NCBI RefSeq assembly: GCF_018100785.1
Contig: NZ_JAGJEC010000002.1
Coordinates: 1,240,001 to 1,304,000 of the forward strand
From: Maribacter sp. MMG018
GTDB lineage: Bacteria; Bacteroidota; Bacteroidia; Flavobacteriales; Flavobacteriaceae
Reading direction: 5' to 3'
DNA length: 64,000 nucleotides
Shown here: positions 8,181 to 17,116 of the stretch, piece by piece
How positions within the stretch are numbered: the stretch's first letter is position 1
Layout: every line of letters begins with the position of its first letter
The notes under the pieces: generated by a model
What the model saw: the letters and a program-made list of their open reading frames with translations, nothing else
What the model was told of the DNA's origin: nothing
The model's database searches: none
Position numbers and translations under genes: made by a program

Positions 8181-9059
8181 TTACACGGCAACAGCATTAC
8201 CAAAAATCTTTCGGAATTTTTCAGGTACTTCTTTGCGGATAATAGTGGCCTTTTCAGAAAACGGATGAACAAACTCTATCGCCCCGGCATGAAGGTACAA
8301 TCCCTTCCCCTTCAACAATAAGCCCGGTAAATGGTAAGTAGCATCTCCTAAAATTGGATTCCCCATCATATACAAGTGTTTTCTTAATTGATGCCGCCGA
8401 CCTGTTTTTGGGTTCAATTTAACTAGGTTTAAATATTCGAATCTTGGGGAAGTAACGGTTTTTAAAACCTCATAATCCGTATGTGCTTCCTTGTCATCGA
8501 TAGCGGTTCTTATTATACCTTTATTGCTCATTTTACCAATAGTGATGGCATAATAGGTCTTAACCACTTTCTTTTCTTCAAAAAGATTGCCTAGCCGCAC
8601 AAGGCTAGAGCTTGTTTTGCCTACAACCAACAACCCTGTGGTAGGATAATCTAAGCGGTGTACGGGTTTCGGCGAAGTGGCATCCGGTTCGTGACTTGTA
8701 CTTAAATTTTGCTCCAATGCATTTGCAACGGTCTTAAAACTGTTTCCACTGACCAAAACACCTGCAGGTTTGTTTATTACCGCCAAATATTCATCTTCAA
8801 AAACCACTTCTAGCGATAGATTTAATCTTTTTAAACCAGGTTTCTTGGAGGCTTCCATTAATTCTATACGCTCCCCTCCTTTTATAAACCACCCAGTGGA
8901 GGCTACCTTGCCATCTATTAGCACCAACTCTTTTTTTATAGCCTTTTTTAAAGATGATTTTGTAGGCAATGATTTAAAAACACCTACCCCATATTCCTGT
9001 ATTCTTTGTGGTTGATCTTGTTTGGCCGCAATATGTGTTTCAATTATTTTCAGTTCCAA
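8181..9059 (-). CDS. RluA-family RNA pseudouridine synthase
   Basis: A 292-residue enzyme converting uridine to pseudouridine in rRNA or tRNA. An S4-like RNA-binding segment lies at about residues 30-70 (SLKKAIKKELVLIDGKVAS). The catalytic motif appears as HRLDYPTTGLLVVGK with the conserved Asp, and the late motif GRRHQLRKHLYMMGNPILGD is typical of RluA. Which position it modifies cannot be told from sequence. There is no in-frame ATG upstream before a stop, and no early internal ATG, so translation probably starts at TTG (9057-9059). It is convergent with the basic exported protein gene. Confidence 0.88.
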   Translation of the reverse strand: MELKIIETHIAAKQDQPQRIQEYGVGVFKSLPTKSSLKKAIKKELVLIDGKVASTGWFIKGGERIELMEASKKPGLKRLNLSLEVVFEDEYLAVINKPAGVLVSGNSFKTVANALEQNLSTSHEPDATSPKPVHRLDYPTTGLLVVGKTSSSLVRLGNLFEEKKVVKTYYAITIGKMSNKGIIRTAIDDKEAHTDYEVLKTVTSPRFEYLNLVKLNPKTGRRHQLRKHLYMMGNPILGDATYHLPGLLLKGKGLYLHAGAIEFVHPFSEKATIIRKEVPEKFRKIFGNAVAV

Positions 9060-9229
9060 AAAATTAAGTTCCCGTATAACATCAATCTATATTAAACTTT
9101 ACCATATAACAGCCCATAACCCCGTATACTGTTTAGCTCCAGAGAAATAATCCATACGCTTTTTCTTGAGAAAAGCCCCTGCTCAATAATCATTGACAGC
9201 TTTGGCAGTTTTTAAAAACGGTAATTCAT

Positions 9230-10684
9230 TTATCTCCTTATAAATTTCCGCATCACATTATAGATATCTTCAGATATTCGAAATTTATACAAGACCGTTG
9301 AGTAAATCGCGACCATTAAAGCACTCTTCAGTACTATGTTCACTATTGGATGAAAAGGAAACTGCACATAATAAAACACCAGCCCCATTGCCGCCAATAA
9401 ACAAAACACCTTAAAAGTACCTTTCGTAAAAGGAACCATATTAAATTTTGTCTTTACATAATACAGCTTAAGTGAATTGTAAATAAAAAAGGCCGAAAAA
9501 CTGGCAATGGCCGCGCCATTTAAACCATAGGCAGGTATTAACCAGAGATTAAAACCTATGGCCATTAAGGCCAATAACACACCAAAAAACAAGATAGATC
9601 TATAATAATCAGAATTGTACAATATAGAATTGTTATTGCCCAATAGCGCATCGTACACTTTGGTAAGTCCGATCCAGAAGACAATAAGAAATCCGCCCGA
9701 ATACCCTTGGGGGAGCAATTGAAAAAGATCGTTCAAGTTAAGAACGATCAATAAAAACAATAGACCCGCAATAATGAAAAGGGTCAGCGAACTTTTTTTA
9801 TACAGATTTGAAAGGGCGCCTTTATCTCCCTTGTTTATATATTCCGCCGTCATCGGATAGGTAATCTGATGCATGGCACGGGATGGCACGGCAATGGTTA
9901 TGGCAATAAACCCCGCAACACCATAATAAGCAACATTCTCGATAGGCAAATAATTGTTGAGCATAACCTTATCTACCTCCATTAAGACAATGGCCGTTGA
10001 CCCTCCTAAAATAATAAGTCCACTATATTTTACTATATCCTTCCAATTCTTCGGAAGCTGAAATATTAATTTAGGCATATGCACGCGATAGGCATATATT
10101 TTCATGATCAGCGTACGAACAATATAGAAGCCCACCAATGCATTTATAAAAAAAGGAACATCGATTACATCTAACCACAGTAACGTTAGTAAAATAGTCT
10201 GCCCTACCCTACAAAACAGTTCTTTCATTAAATTTCCAAAAACGGATTTCATCCGTATTCTGGACCAGGCATAAAAAATCTCAAAGTAGGCCATTGCCAT
10301 CCCCGTAAAAAAAATATGCCAAATATAATCTCTAACGATGGGGTTTTCTCTGGATAGGAATGCCCCAATTGCCTCATTGGCAAAATAGCTGATAAGGCCT
10401 ACCGGCAAAATCAGTACTAAGGGCAATAACAACATCATGGTCAAAAAGCCCTCTTGCTCCCTACCCTCTGTAAAACTACTATAAAACTTAACCAAACTAT
10501 TAGGAACCCCAAAGGCCAATAAAGGCATTAAAACCGCCGAAATGGATAAGACTACCTGTACCAACCCGTAAGTATCGGGGTGCATAAAGTGGGTATACAA
10601 AAACAACGTATTGATGGCACCGAGCGCAAAGCCAAAGTACGTAACTACAGTGTTGTTCAATGATTGCTTTAGTACAATTCCCAT
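9230..10684 (-). CDS. Wzx-like polysaccharide flippase (MOP superfamily)
   Basis: A 484-residue polytopic inner-membrane protein with about 12-14 hydrophobic segments, starting MGIVLKQSLNNTVVTYFGFA. This resembles the oligosaccharide flippases that move undecaprenyl-linked sugars across the membrane. The ATG directly abuts the stop of the glycosyltransferase gene upstream, so the two are surely co-transcribed. It is the last gene of the DUF4834-YfhO-GT4-flippase unit. The transported glycan is unknown. About 170 bases of non-coding DNA follow, with no obvious terminator. Confidence 0.85.
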   Translation of the reverse strand: MGIVLKQSLNNTVVTYFGFALGAINTLFLYTHFMHPDTYGLVQVVLSISAVLMPLLAFGVPNSLVKFYSSFTEGREQEGFLTMMLLLPLVLILPVGLISYFANEAIGAFLSRENPIVRDYIWHIFFTGMAMAYFEIFYAWSRIRMKSVFGNLMKELFCRVGQTILLTLLWLDVIDVPFFINALVGFYIVRTLIMKIYAYRVHMPKLIFQLPKNWKDIVKYSGLIILGGSTAIVLMEVDKVMLNNYLPIENVAYYGVAGFIAITIAVPSRAMHQITYPMTAEYINKGDKGALSNLYKKSSLTLFIIAGLLFLLIVLNLNDLFQLLPQGYSGGFLIVFWIGLTKVYDALLGNNNSILYNSDYYRSILFFGVLLALMAIGFNLWLIPAYGLNGAAIASFSAFFIYNSLKLYYVKTKFNMVPFTKGTFKVFCLLAAMGLVFYYVQFPFHPIVNIVLKSALMVAIYSTVLYKFRISEDIYNVMRKFIRR

Positions 10685-11956
10685 TTAAATATATTCTGCC
10701 AATTTTTTTGTTAGTTCCCTTCTAGAATATGTATTGATATTTACCGATGAAACCTGTAACGAATTCTCTTTATATTGCTTGAACCATTCTAAAATTACAT
10801 TTTTAAGTTCAGAATGGTTATGGTAATCAAACACTTTTCCCGTTTCGGTATCGGCAACCATGGAGGCTACTTCCCAACCTTGTGGTCCTATACCCAAAAT
10901 AGGACGTTGCGCTAACATATACTCGAATAATTTTCCTGGGATAATGCCCTTTGTTTCGTAAGAATCTATTTCGGCCAAAAGCAGTACCTGAGATCTTCGC
11001 TGATACTCCAAAGCCTTACTATGGGAAACATAGCCAACGACTTCAACAAAGTCTTTGAGGCCATTCGCATGAACAGAAGCCAATACATCTTCACCGACAA
11101 TACCTATAAAATTTAATTTAAAAGCATTTTTAAATTCATTGTTCTCCTTTACCAATTGCCCCAACACTTTCCACAAATTAATAGGGTTACGACCGGTAAG
11201 CATAGATCCTATGTGCGAAATGGTAAAATTGTGGTCTAGTTGAACTTCATCAAGATCCTTAGGCTCAAACCCATTGGTAATAACTTTGATAGGTTTTGAT
11301 GTAAGTTCCCCAAATTCTTCTTTTGTGGTCTTGCTGGTCACCAGAATCTTATCGGCCCTGTTCAATACCAAAGATTCTAACTGCTTGTGTTTTCTCTTTG
11401 AAGAACTGGTCAGTTTTAATTTCTTATGATAACCGATAGAAGTCCATGGGTCCCTAAAATCTGCGATCCATTGAACGTTTTTCTTTTCTCTCAACCCCAG
11501 ACCGATAAGATGAAGGCTATGTGGCGGACCTGTTGTAATTATAGTCTCTATACGCTCTTTATCTATAATATCGGATAAAAAGCGAACGGAAGGTTTTACC
11601 CAAAATTTTCGCGCGTCCGGTATAAATATATTGCCCCTGACCCAGAGCATAAATTTTTCTAAAAGCGACTGATCTTTGTTTTTAATGACCCCAGAACTTA
11701 TACGCTTTGTCTTTTTGCTCGAAAAAAAACTCGCTATCCCGTAAGGCTCTATAATAGGATGCTTATAAATACGTACCTGCTTAGGAACTTCATCTAAAAA
11801 AGTATCGTCGACCAGAGGGTAATGTGGATTTTCTGGAATATAAACTATGGGCTCTATACCGAAATCTGGAAGGTACTTTACAAACTTAAGCCAGCGCTGT
11901 ACGCCCGGCCCTCCTGCCGGTGGCCAATAGTACGTAATGACCAGGACCCTTCTCAT
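10685..11956 (-). CDS. GT4-like glycosyltransferase
   Basis: A 423-residue GT-B-fold glycosyltransferase. The N-terminus VLVITYYWPPAGGPGVQRWL is the acceptor-side motif common in GT4 enzymes of capsule and exopolysaccharide clusters. The C-terminal donor domain contains SYETKGIIPGKLFEYMLAQR, with the usual E of the E-X7-E region. It probably transfers a sugar to a lipid-linked acceptor on the cytoplasmic face of the membrane. The start codon overlaps the YfhO stop codon by one base (TAATG), implying translational coupling. Substrate unknown. Confidence 0.88.
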   Translation of the reverse strand: MRRVLVITYYWPPAGGPGVQRWLKFVKYLPDFGIEPIVYIPENPHYPLVDDTFLDEVPKQVRIYKHPIIEPYGIASFFSSKKTKRISSGVIKNKDQSLLEKFMLWVRGNIFIPDARKFWVKPSVRFLSDIIDKERIETIITTGPPHSLHLIGLGLREKKNVQWIADFRDPWTSIGYHKKLKLTSSSKRKHKQLESLVLNRADKILVTSKTTKEEFGELTSKPIKVITNGFEPKDLDEVQLDHNFTISHIGSMLTGRNPINLWKVLGQLVKENNEFKNAFKLNFIGIVGEDVLASVHANGLKDFVEVVGYVSHSKALEYQRRSQVLLLAEIDSYETKGIIPGKLFEYMLAQRPILGIGPQGWEVASMVADTETGKVFDYHNHSELKNVILEWFKQYKENSLQVSSVNINTYSRRELTKKLAEYI

Positions 11957-14388
11957 TAAGAATTATTCTCTTTCTTATTTCTATAAAAAGTAAATCCTAC
12001 ACCTCCAAGTAATACAAGTGCCAACAAAATAGTACTTGCCAAAGATATTTTACTTCCCTGTTCCACCACCTTGGGCTCAAACTTGAACTCAATGGTATGT
12101 TTCCCCTCGGGTACTCTCATGGCACGTAACACATAATCTACCTTAAAGTGGTCGGTTGGCGTACCGTCTATATAGGCATTCCATCCATGGGCGTAGTACA
12201 TTTCTGAAAATACAGCTACCCCAGGGTTCGAATTGTTAGAACTGTACGTTAAATGATTGGGCTTGTAATCTGTAAGGGTAATGGATGCTGTTGAATCTAC
12301 TTGATACTCAAATCTGTTAATACTGAACTTATTTGTGTTTACAACAGCGGTTACCTTGGTATCTATACTATCCAACGCCATTATTTCCTCATCAGCAGAC
12401 CCTACTTGTTGAAGGTTTTTAACAAACCATGCATTTCCGTTCGCATTAGGATTCTGTATCGGAAACTTGTTTCCTTGCTCATCTTGCTGAACCACATATT
12501 TAACATTGAGCATATTAAATACGGACAAGTTTCCTTTGTAGACATGAAAATCGAAAAGGTCTTGCATCCCGGCAGGTTTTGCCGCATGGTAGCCAGTAAT
12601 ACTATTGTGAAAATAAGCAGTCTTGGCAGAATCGAAACCATCGGTTTGATCAAACACCCTATATACGCTAGTGTCCTTTAAAATTTGAGTGTCGGCCGCC
12701 GTTTTTTGAAAAGGTTCCAACATTCTTCTCTTAGACACAAAATTATCCTCATTTACATATCGGAGATTTACACCTACCAAATCAAAAACAAGCAAAGCCC
12801 CTATCACAATAACGGTTAGGTTCATTTTCAATTTCCCTTTTAGGTAAAACCATAATAAAAGAACCACTACCAATACATATCCTAAAGAACGAAACAGATC
12901 ACTATTGTACACAGCCTTACGATCTAATTTAAGCATTTCTGGTAATTCCTCTAAACCGGTCATTCTTAATCGTTCATCCACCGGTCCGGTAAAGTCGAAC
13001 ATGCCTTTAAACACGAACAGAAGAACCCCCAAACCAAGAACCGTTGCCGCTGCATATTTTAAGGAAGTGATCTTATCTTTTACATCTACCTTTGAAGAAA
13101 AGATTTTCTTTAAGGCCAAAATTGCCAGAATAGGCATACACAACTCCAATATTACCTGAATTGAAGAAACGGCCCTAAACTTATCGTATAGAGGAAAATA
13201 GTCGATCATGAAATCGGTTAGGGCACTAAAGTTCTTGCCCCAAGACAATACCAACGATAATATGGTGCCGAACAACAACCACCACTTATGCTTTCCTTTT
13301 ACCAAAAACAATCCTAAAAAGAACAAGAAAAACACAATAGCACCTACGTATGCAGGCCCAGAAACACCAGGTTGCTGCCCCCAATACAACGGAATACCAC
13401 TTACAAAATCCAAAGCACTCGACCTTGGCAATCCTTTATCGATAAGGTATTTAAAGGATTTGGAGTCTTCACCAAGGTTCTCTTGGCTCGCACCACCAAA
13501 AAGTCTGGGAACAAATATGTTCAAAGACTCCGATATACCATAACTCCACTGGGTAATATAATCTTTGCTAAGTCCGCCTGTGTTGTCTTTCGGAGACCCA
13601 TCTGGGTTAATGGTCAGCTCGCTCTTGCCCCGTGTACTCCAATCGGCATATTCTTTGGTCGCCATTAGCCCCGTAGCGTTCGCCGCGATACCCAACACAA
13701 CTGCACAGACCAAAATACCTACCGAAACAAAAAAATGCTTTAATTCTTTCCTCTTAATCGCATCTATTAGATATACGACACCAAGAACCAACACCAAGAG
13801 CATAAAGTAATAGGTCATTTGGTAGTGGTTCGCAACAATCTCCAAGGCCATTGCCAATGCGGTCACCAAGAACCCCCAGAGATATTTTTTTCTGAACACC
13901 ATCACAATACCGGCCAATAAAATGGGCAGGTAACCCAGGGCATGCGCCTTGGCATTGTGCCCCGCCCCTATAATAATGATCAGGTATGTAGAAAAACCAA
14001 AGGCCAATGCCCCTACAATGGCCAGCTTATAATCTACTTTAAGACTACATAAAAGGATATAAAAACCGATTAAATAGAGAAAAAGATAATCTGCCGGCCT
14101 AGGCAAAAACCTAATTAGACGATCTAATTTTTTGATATAATTATGTGGGTAGTTGGCACCTAGCTGATAAGTGGGCATGCCACCAAAAGCACTGTTTGTC
14201 CAATAAGGTTCAGCGTCGTTTTTTTTCCTGAAATCATTTTGCTCCTTGGCCATGCCCGTATATTGGGCAATATCGTGCTGATATATAACCTTACCCTGAA
14301 GAACAGGGTGAAAATAGGCCAATGCGGCAACGATAAAAAATACGGTTACAAAAAAATGGGTGAAAAAGAATTTTAGACCTTTCTTCAT
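11956..14388 (-). CDS. YfhO-family membrane protein (putative lipid-linked sugar transferase)
   Basis: An 810-residue polytopic protein: an N-terminal hydrophobic segment, an extracytoplasmic loop with YQHDIAQYTGMAKEQNDF and WTNSAFGGMPTYQLG (typical of YfhO), about ten further membrane helices to roughly residue 530, a large extracytoplasmic domain, and a last helix near the C-terminus (LASTILLALVLLGGVGFTFY). YfhO proteins are GT-C-like and are linked to glycosylation of wall polymers in Firmicutes. In Bacteroidota the substrate is not established. Adjacent glycosyltransferase and flippase genes support a role in a surface glycan. Confidence 0.85.
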   Translation of the reverse strand: MKKGLKFFFTHFFVTVFFIVAALAYFHPVLQGKVIYQHDIAQYTGMAKEQNDFRKKNDAEPYWTNSAFGGMPTYQLGANYPHNYIKKLDRLIRFLPRPADYLFLYLIGFYILLCSLKVDYKLAIVGALAFGFSTYLIIIIGAGHNAKAHALGYLPILLAGIVMVFRKKYLWGFLVTALAMALEIVANHYQMTYYFMLLVLVLGVVYLIDAIKRKELKHFFVSVGILVCAVVLGIAANATGLMATKEYADWSTRGKSELTINPDGSPKDNTGGLSKDYITQWSYGISESLNIFVPRLFGGASQENLGEDSKSFKYLIDKGLPRSSALDFVSGIPLYWGQQPGVSGPAYVGAIVFFLFFLGLFLVKGKHKWWLLFGTILSLVLSWGKNFSALTDFMIDYFPLYDKFRAVSSIQVILELCMPILAILALKKIFSSKVDVKDKITSLKYAAATVLGLGVLLFVFKGMFDFTGPVDERLRMTGLEELPEMLKLDRKAVYNSDLFRSLGYVLVVVLLLWFYLKGKLKMNLTVIVIGALLVFDLVGVNLRYVNEDNFVSKRRMLEPFQKTAADTQILKDTSVYRVFDQTDGFDSAKTAYFHNSITGYHAAKPAGMQDLFDFHVYKGNLSVFNMLNVKYVVQQDEQGNKFPIQNPNANGNAWFVKNLQQVGSADEEIMALDSIDTKVTAVVNTNKFSINRFEYQVDSTASITLTDYKPNHLTYSSNNSNPGVAVFSEMYYAHGWNAYIDGTPTDHFKVDYVLRAMRVPEGKHTIEFKFEPKVVEQGSKISLASTILLALVLLGGVGFTFYRNKKENNS

Positions 14389-14420
14389 GTTCCGAGTAGT
14401 AGTTAGTTACGCAAATATAA

Positions 14421-14684
14421 CTAGTCTAACTCTTCAAAATCTATATACTCGCCAACTTTTTCGGAATCGGTCTTTTTTCTATTCGATTTCTTGTCTATAA
14501 TTACATCCCCGACCTTCTCTTCAGACCTGGATCGCTGTTGTTCAAAACCATCAAATGCTTGTCTAAAATGAGATTCTGTTTTCTTGGCGGCGTAGTTCAA
14601 TATTTTTGGAGCAAATAACCTTGCTAAAATTTTAAGCAAATAATACACCAAAAGAATAATCAGTATTGTTTTTAAAAATGCCAT
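14421..14684 (-). CDS. DUF4834-family small membrane protein
   Basis: An 87-residue protein with one N-terminal membrane helix (LKTILIILLVYYLLKILARL), then a basic amphipathic stretch and an acidic tail ending DFEELD. The pattern matches DUF4834, a small family seen in Flavobacteriia. It is the first gene of the minus-strand unit leading to yfhO, 32 bases away, and is preceded by a TATTTTTG element. No enzymatic motif is present. Confidence 0.8.
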   Translation of the reverse strand: MAFLKTILIILLVYYLLKILARLFAPKILNYAAKKTESHFRQAFDGFEQQRSRSEEKVGDVIIDKKSNRKKTDSEKVGEYIDFEELD

Positions 14685-14705
14685 TTATTTTAGTTTGATA
14701 TATAT

Positions 14706-14713
14706 CAAAAATA
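14706..14713 (-). promoter_or_regulatory. Promoter -7 element of the glycan operon
   Basis: On the minus strand this reads TATTTTTG (TAnnTTTG), 21 bases before the DUF4834 ATG. A TTTG lies 26 bases further upstream, a little beyond the usual -33 spacing. Confidence 0.5.
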
Positions 14714-14771
14714 CAATTATCACGTTGTATTACTAGATTCAAAGTATTAAAATAATTATAAAGTCGTTTCA

Positions 14772-15854
14772 ATGGGAAGGCCCTTTATTATCAAAAGAAT
14801 CAATTTTCAACTTTTATTGGTACTGTTTTTACCATTATTATCTATTGGTCAGTATACAGACGTCATTAATTCTAACAGGCCCGGATTATCGGTAAGTGCC
14901 TACGCAGTGGGCAAAAATGTGATCCAGGCAGAGATGGGCCTCTTCTACGAACAAAGTGACCACAGCCTCTTAAACACACAATCAGACATCTGGGGGACCA
15001 ATTTCTCTTTACGTTATGGTCTGTTGTTCGAACAGCTAGAACTTAATTACGAAGGAACGTTTCAAAACCAGAACATTCTTTATGAGAATTTTAATTTAGA
15101 AGCAAAAAGAACCGATTTCACCAGAAATCGTCTTGGATTGAAATTTTTAATATACGATCCTTTTAAAAACCCTGAAAGAAACAAACCCAACTTGTACAGC
15201 TGGCGTGCCAACCACAAATTTCAGTTAAAAAATCTATTACCCGCCATATCCTTATACGCAGGTGCAAACTTTGTACTTGGCGACAACCCATACTATTTAG
15301 ACGAACCAACCATATCACCAAGGGTCATGATCGCCACACAAAGTAGGCTGACACCAAGGTTCGTAATGATTACCAATACGTCTTATGACCGAATCGGGAC
15401 CGAATATCCTGAATTAAGCTACATAATATCACTGTCCCATGCCTTTCGCAATCCGAAGTGGAGTACTTTTATAGAGCACCAAGGCATCAAAAGTGACCGC
15501 TATTCCGATTTACTGTTACGAGGCGGTGTCGCATACCTATTGAACGAAACATTACAGTTCGACGTAAGTTTGGGAGCTAGTTTCAAGGACACTCCATCGC
15601 GTGTGTTCGTAGGATTGGGAGGTTCTTATCGTTTCGATTTTCATAAAGACAGCCTAGTACCCATAGAGGATCAGTCTGCAGATGAAAACGGCGGGGCCAT
15701 AGAAAAGAACGCCATGAAAAAAGAGAAGAAAAAAAGAAAAAAACAAGGTAGTGGCGCCGAAGATATAGACTTGGGACCTTCAAAAAAACAATTGCGGAAA
15801 CTTAAAAAGGCACAAAAGAAAAAGAAGAAAGACGAAAGTGAAATAGATTTTTAA
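14772..15854 (+). CDS. Outer-membrane transporter-like beta-barrel with Lys-rich tail
   Basis: A 360-residue exported protein. The signal peptide includes LLLVLFLPLLSIGQ, followed by INSNRPGLSVSAYAVGKNVI. Alternating beta strands continue to about residue 300, as in the MetA/phenol-degradation-like transporter barrels common in flavobacteria. Residues 305-360 leave the barrel pattern: KKEKKKRKKQGSG, then KKQLRKLKKAQKKKKKDE, a strongly basic linker ending in acidic DESEIDF. The tail may sit in the periplasm or bind an anionic partner (inference). It is divergent from the DUF4834 operon. Confidence 0.75.
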   Translation: MGRPFIIKRINFQLLLVLFLPLLSIGQYTDVINSNRPGLSVSAYAVGKNVIQAEMGLFYEQSDHSLLNTQSDIWGTNFSLRYGLLFEQLELNYEGTFQNQNILYENFNLEAKRTDFTRNRLGLKFLIYDPFKNPERNKPNLYSWRANHKFQLKNLLPAISLYAGANFVLGDNPYYLDEPTISPRVMIATQSRLTPRFVMITNTSYDRIGTEYPELSYIISLSHAFRNPKWSTFIEHQGIKSDRYSDLLLRGGVAYLLNETLQFDVSLGASFKDTPSRVFVGLGGSYRFDFHKDSLVPIEDQSADENGGAIEKNAMKKEKKKRKKQGSGAEDIDLGPSKKQLRKLKKAQKKKKKDESEIDF

Positions 15855-15939
15855 ACCTTTTTAAAGGAAGTAATTTATTTCCTTAAGATTTTTAGGTGTT
15901 GTTTAATATCCCTAATATTGACACCTATAAATTGCGCCC

Positions 15940-17058
15940 ATGATTACAATAAAAAAGGTTACATCGCAAACCGAACTGAAAAAGTTCGTAACCTTTCCCT
16001 TTTCTTTATACAAAGACTCTAAATATTGGGTCCCTCCCATCATTAAAGATGAACTAGAAACTTTTGACAAGACCAAAAACCCTGTCTTCAAAAACGCGGA
16101 CGCGTGGTTTTTCTTGGCCTATAAAAACGGACAAATAGTTGGTAGGGTCGCTGCCATCATCAACAGGCTCGAAGTTGAAAAACAAGGTTTAAAAAAAATG
16201 CGTTTTGGGTGGTTCGATTTTATAGACGACCAAGAAGTTTCTAAAGCTTTATTACAAAAAGTAGCCGAAATTGGCACCAAGAATAATTTGGAATACATGG
16301 AAGGCCCCGTAGGTTTTTCCAATTTGGACAAAGTAGGTGTTCTTATAGAGGGTTTTGACCATATTGGTACCATGATCACATGGTATAATTACCCTTACTA
16401 CAAGACCCATTATGAAAACATGGGTTTTGTAAAGGAAAAAGAGTATATGGAAAACAAGTTTCCTGCAAGTAATGCGGACCCCGCTCTTTTCACCAAATTA
16501 AACGATTTAATAAAAAGACGATACGGACTTAAAGAGGTTAACTTTACCAGCACCAAAGAGGTAATGCCAATGGCAGATGAGATGTTCGACCTTTTTAACG
16601 AAACATACTCTAAACTATCTTCTTTTGTTCCTATCACCGAAGTTCAAAAAAACTATTTTAAGAAAAAATACATCAGCTTTATAAATCCGGAATACATAAA
16701 GTTCATAAAGGACAAAGAAGATAAACTAATAGCATTCGCCATTGTAATGCCTTCTTTTTCCGAAGCACTGCAAAAGGCAAAGGGCAAACTATTCCCCTTC
16801 GGCATATTCCATTTATTAAAGGCCAAGAAAAACAGCAAAGACGTTATTTTTTATTTGATAGGTATTCATCCCGATTATCAAAACAAAGGGGTAACCGCTA
16901 TAATATTCAATGAATATTACAAGACATTTAAGGAGAAAGGAATTAAAATGTGTTATAGAACCCCCGAATTGGAAGAGAATGTAGCCATAAAACAAATGTG
17001 GAAACATTTTGACCCCGTTATATATAAAAGACGGCGGACATACAAAAAGAGTCTTTAG
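15940..17058 (+). CDS. GNAT-like acyltransferase-fold protein
   Basis: A 372-residue cytoplasmic protein with an N-terminal alpha/beta portion (WVPPIIKDELETFD, AWFFLAYKNGQIVGRVAAII) and a C-terminal GNAT-like half carrying the acetyl-CoA-binding-like stretch LIGIHPDYQNKGVTAIIF. This is the double-GNAT layout found in many Bacteroidota proteins without a known substrate. It is separated by 85 bases from the upstream outer-membrane protein gene and ends in a strong palindromic terminator. Confidence 0.75.
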   Translation: MITIKKVTSQTELKKFVTFPFSLYKDSKYWVPPIIKDELETFDKTKNPVFKNADAWFFLAYKNGQIVGRVAAIINRLEVEKQGLKKMRFGWFDFIDDQEVSKALLQKVAEIGTKNNLEYMEGPVGFSNLDKVGVLIEGFDHIGTMITWYNYPYYKTHYENMGFVKEKEYMENKFPASNADPALFTKLNDLIKRRYGLKEVNFTSTKEVMPMADEMFDLFNETYSKLSSFVPITEVQKNYFKKKYISFINPEYIKFIKDKEDKLIAFAIVMPSFSEALQKAKGKLFPFGIFHLLKAKKNSKDVIFYLIGIHPDYQNKGVTAIIFNEYYKTFKEKGIKMCYRTPELEENVAIKQMWKHFDPVIYKRRRTYKKSL

Positions 17059-17061
17059 ACC

Positions 17062-17097
17062 AAAAAAGGCCAAACTTTATAAAGTTTGGCCTTTTTT
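17062..17097. terminator. Bidirectional terminator, perfect palindrome
   Basis: A fully palindromic stretch centred on CAAACTTTATAAAGTTTG is flanked by A and T runs between the convergent GNAT-like and alpha-oxoamine synthase genes. Confidence 0.85.
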
Positions 17098-17116
17098 GTA
17101 ATCGGTAATCTATACT

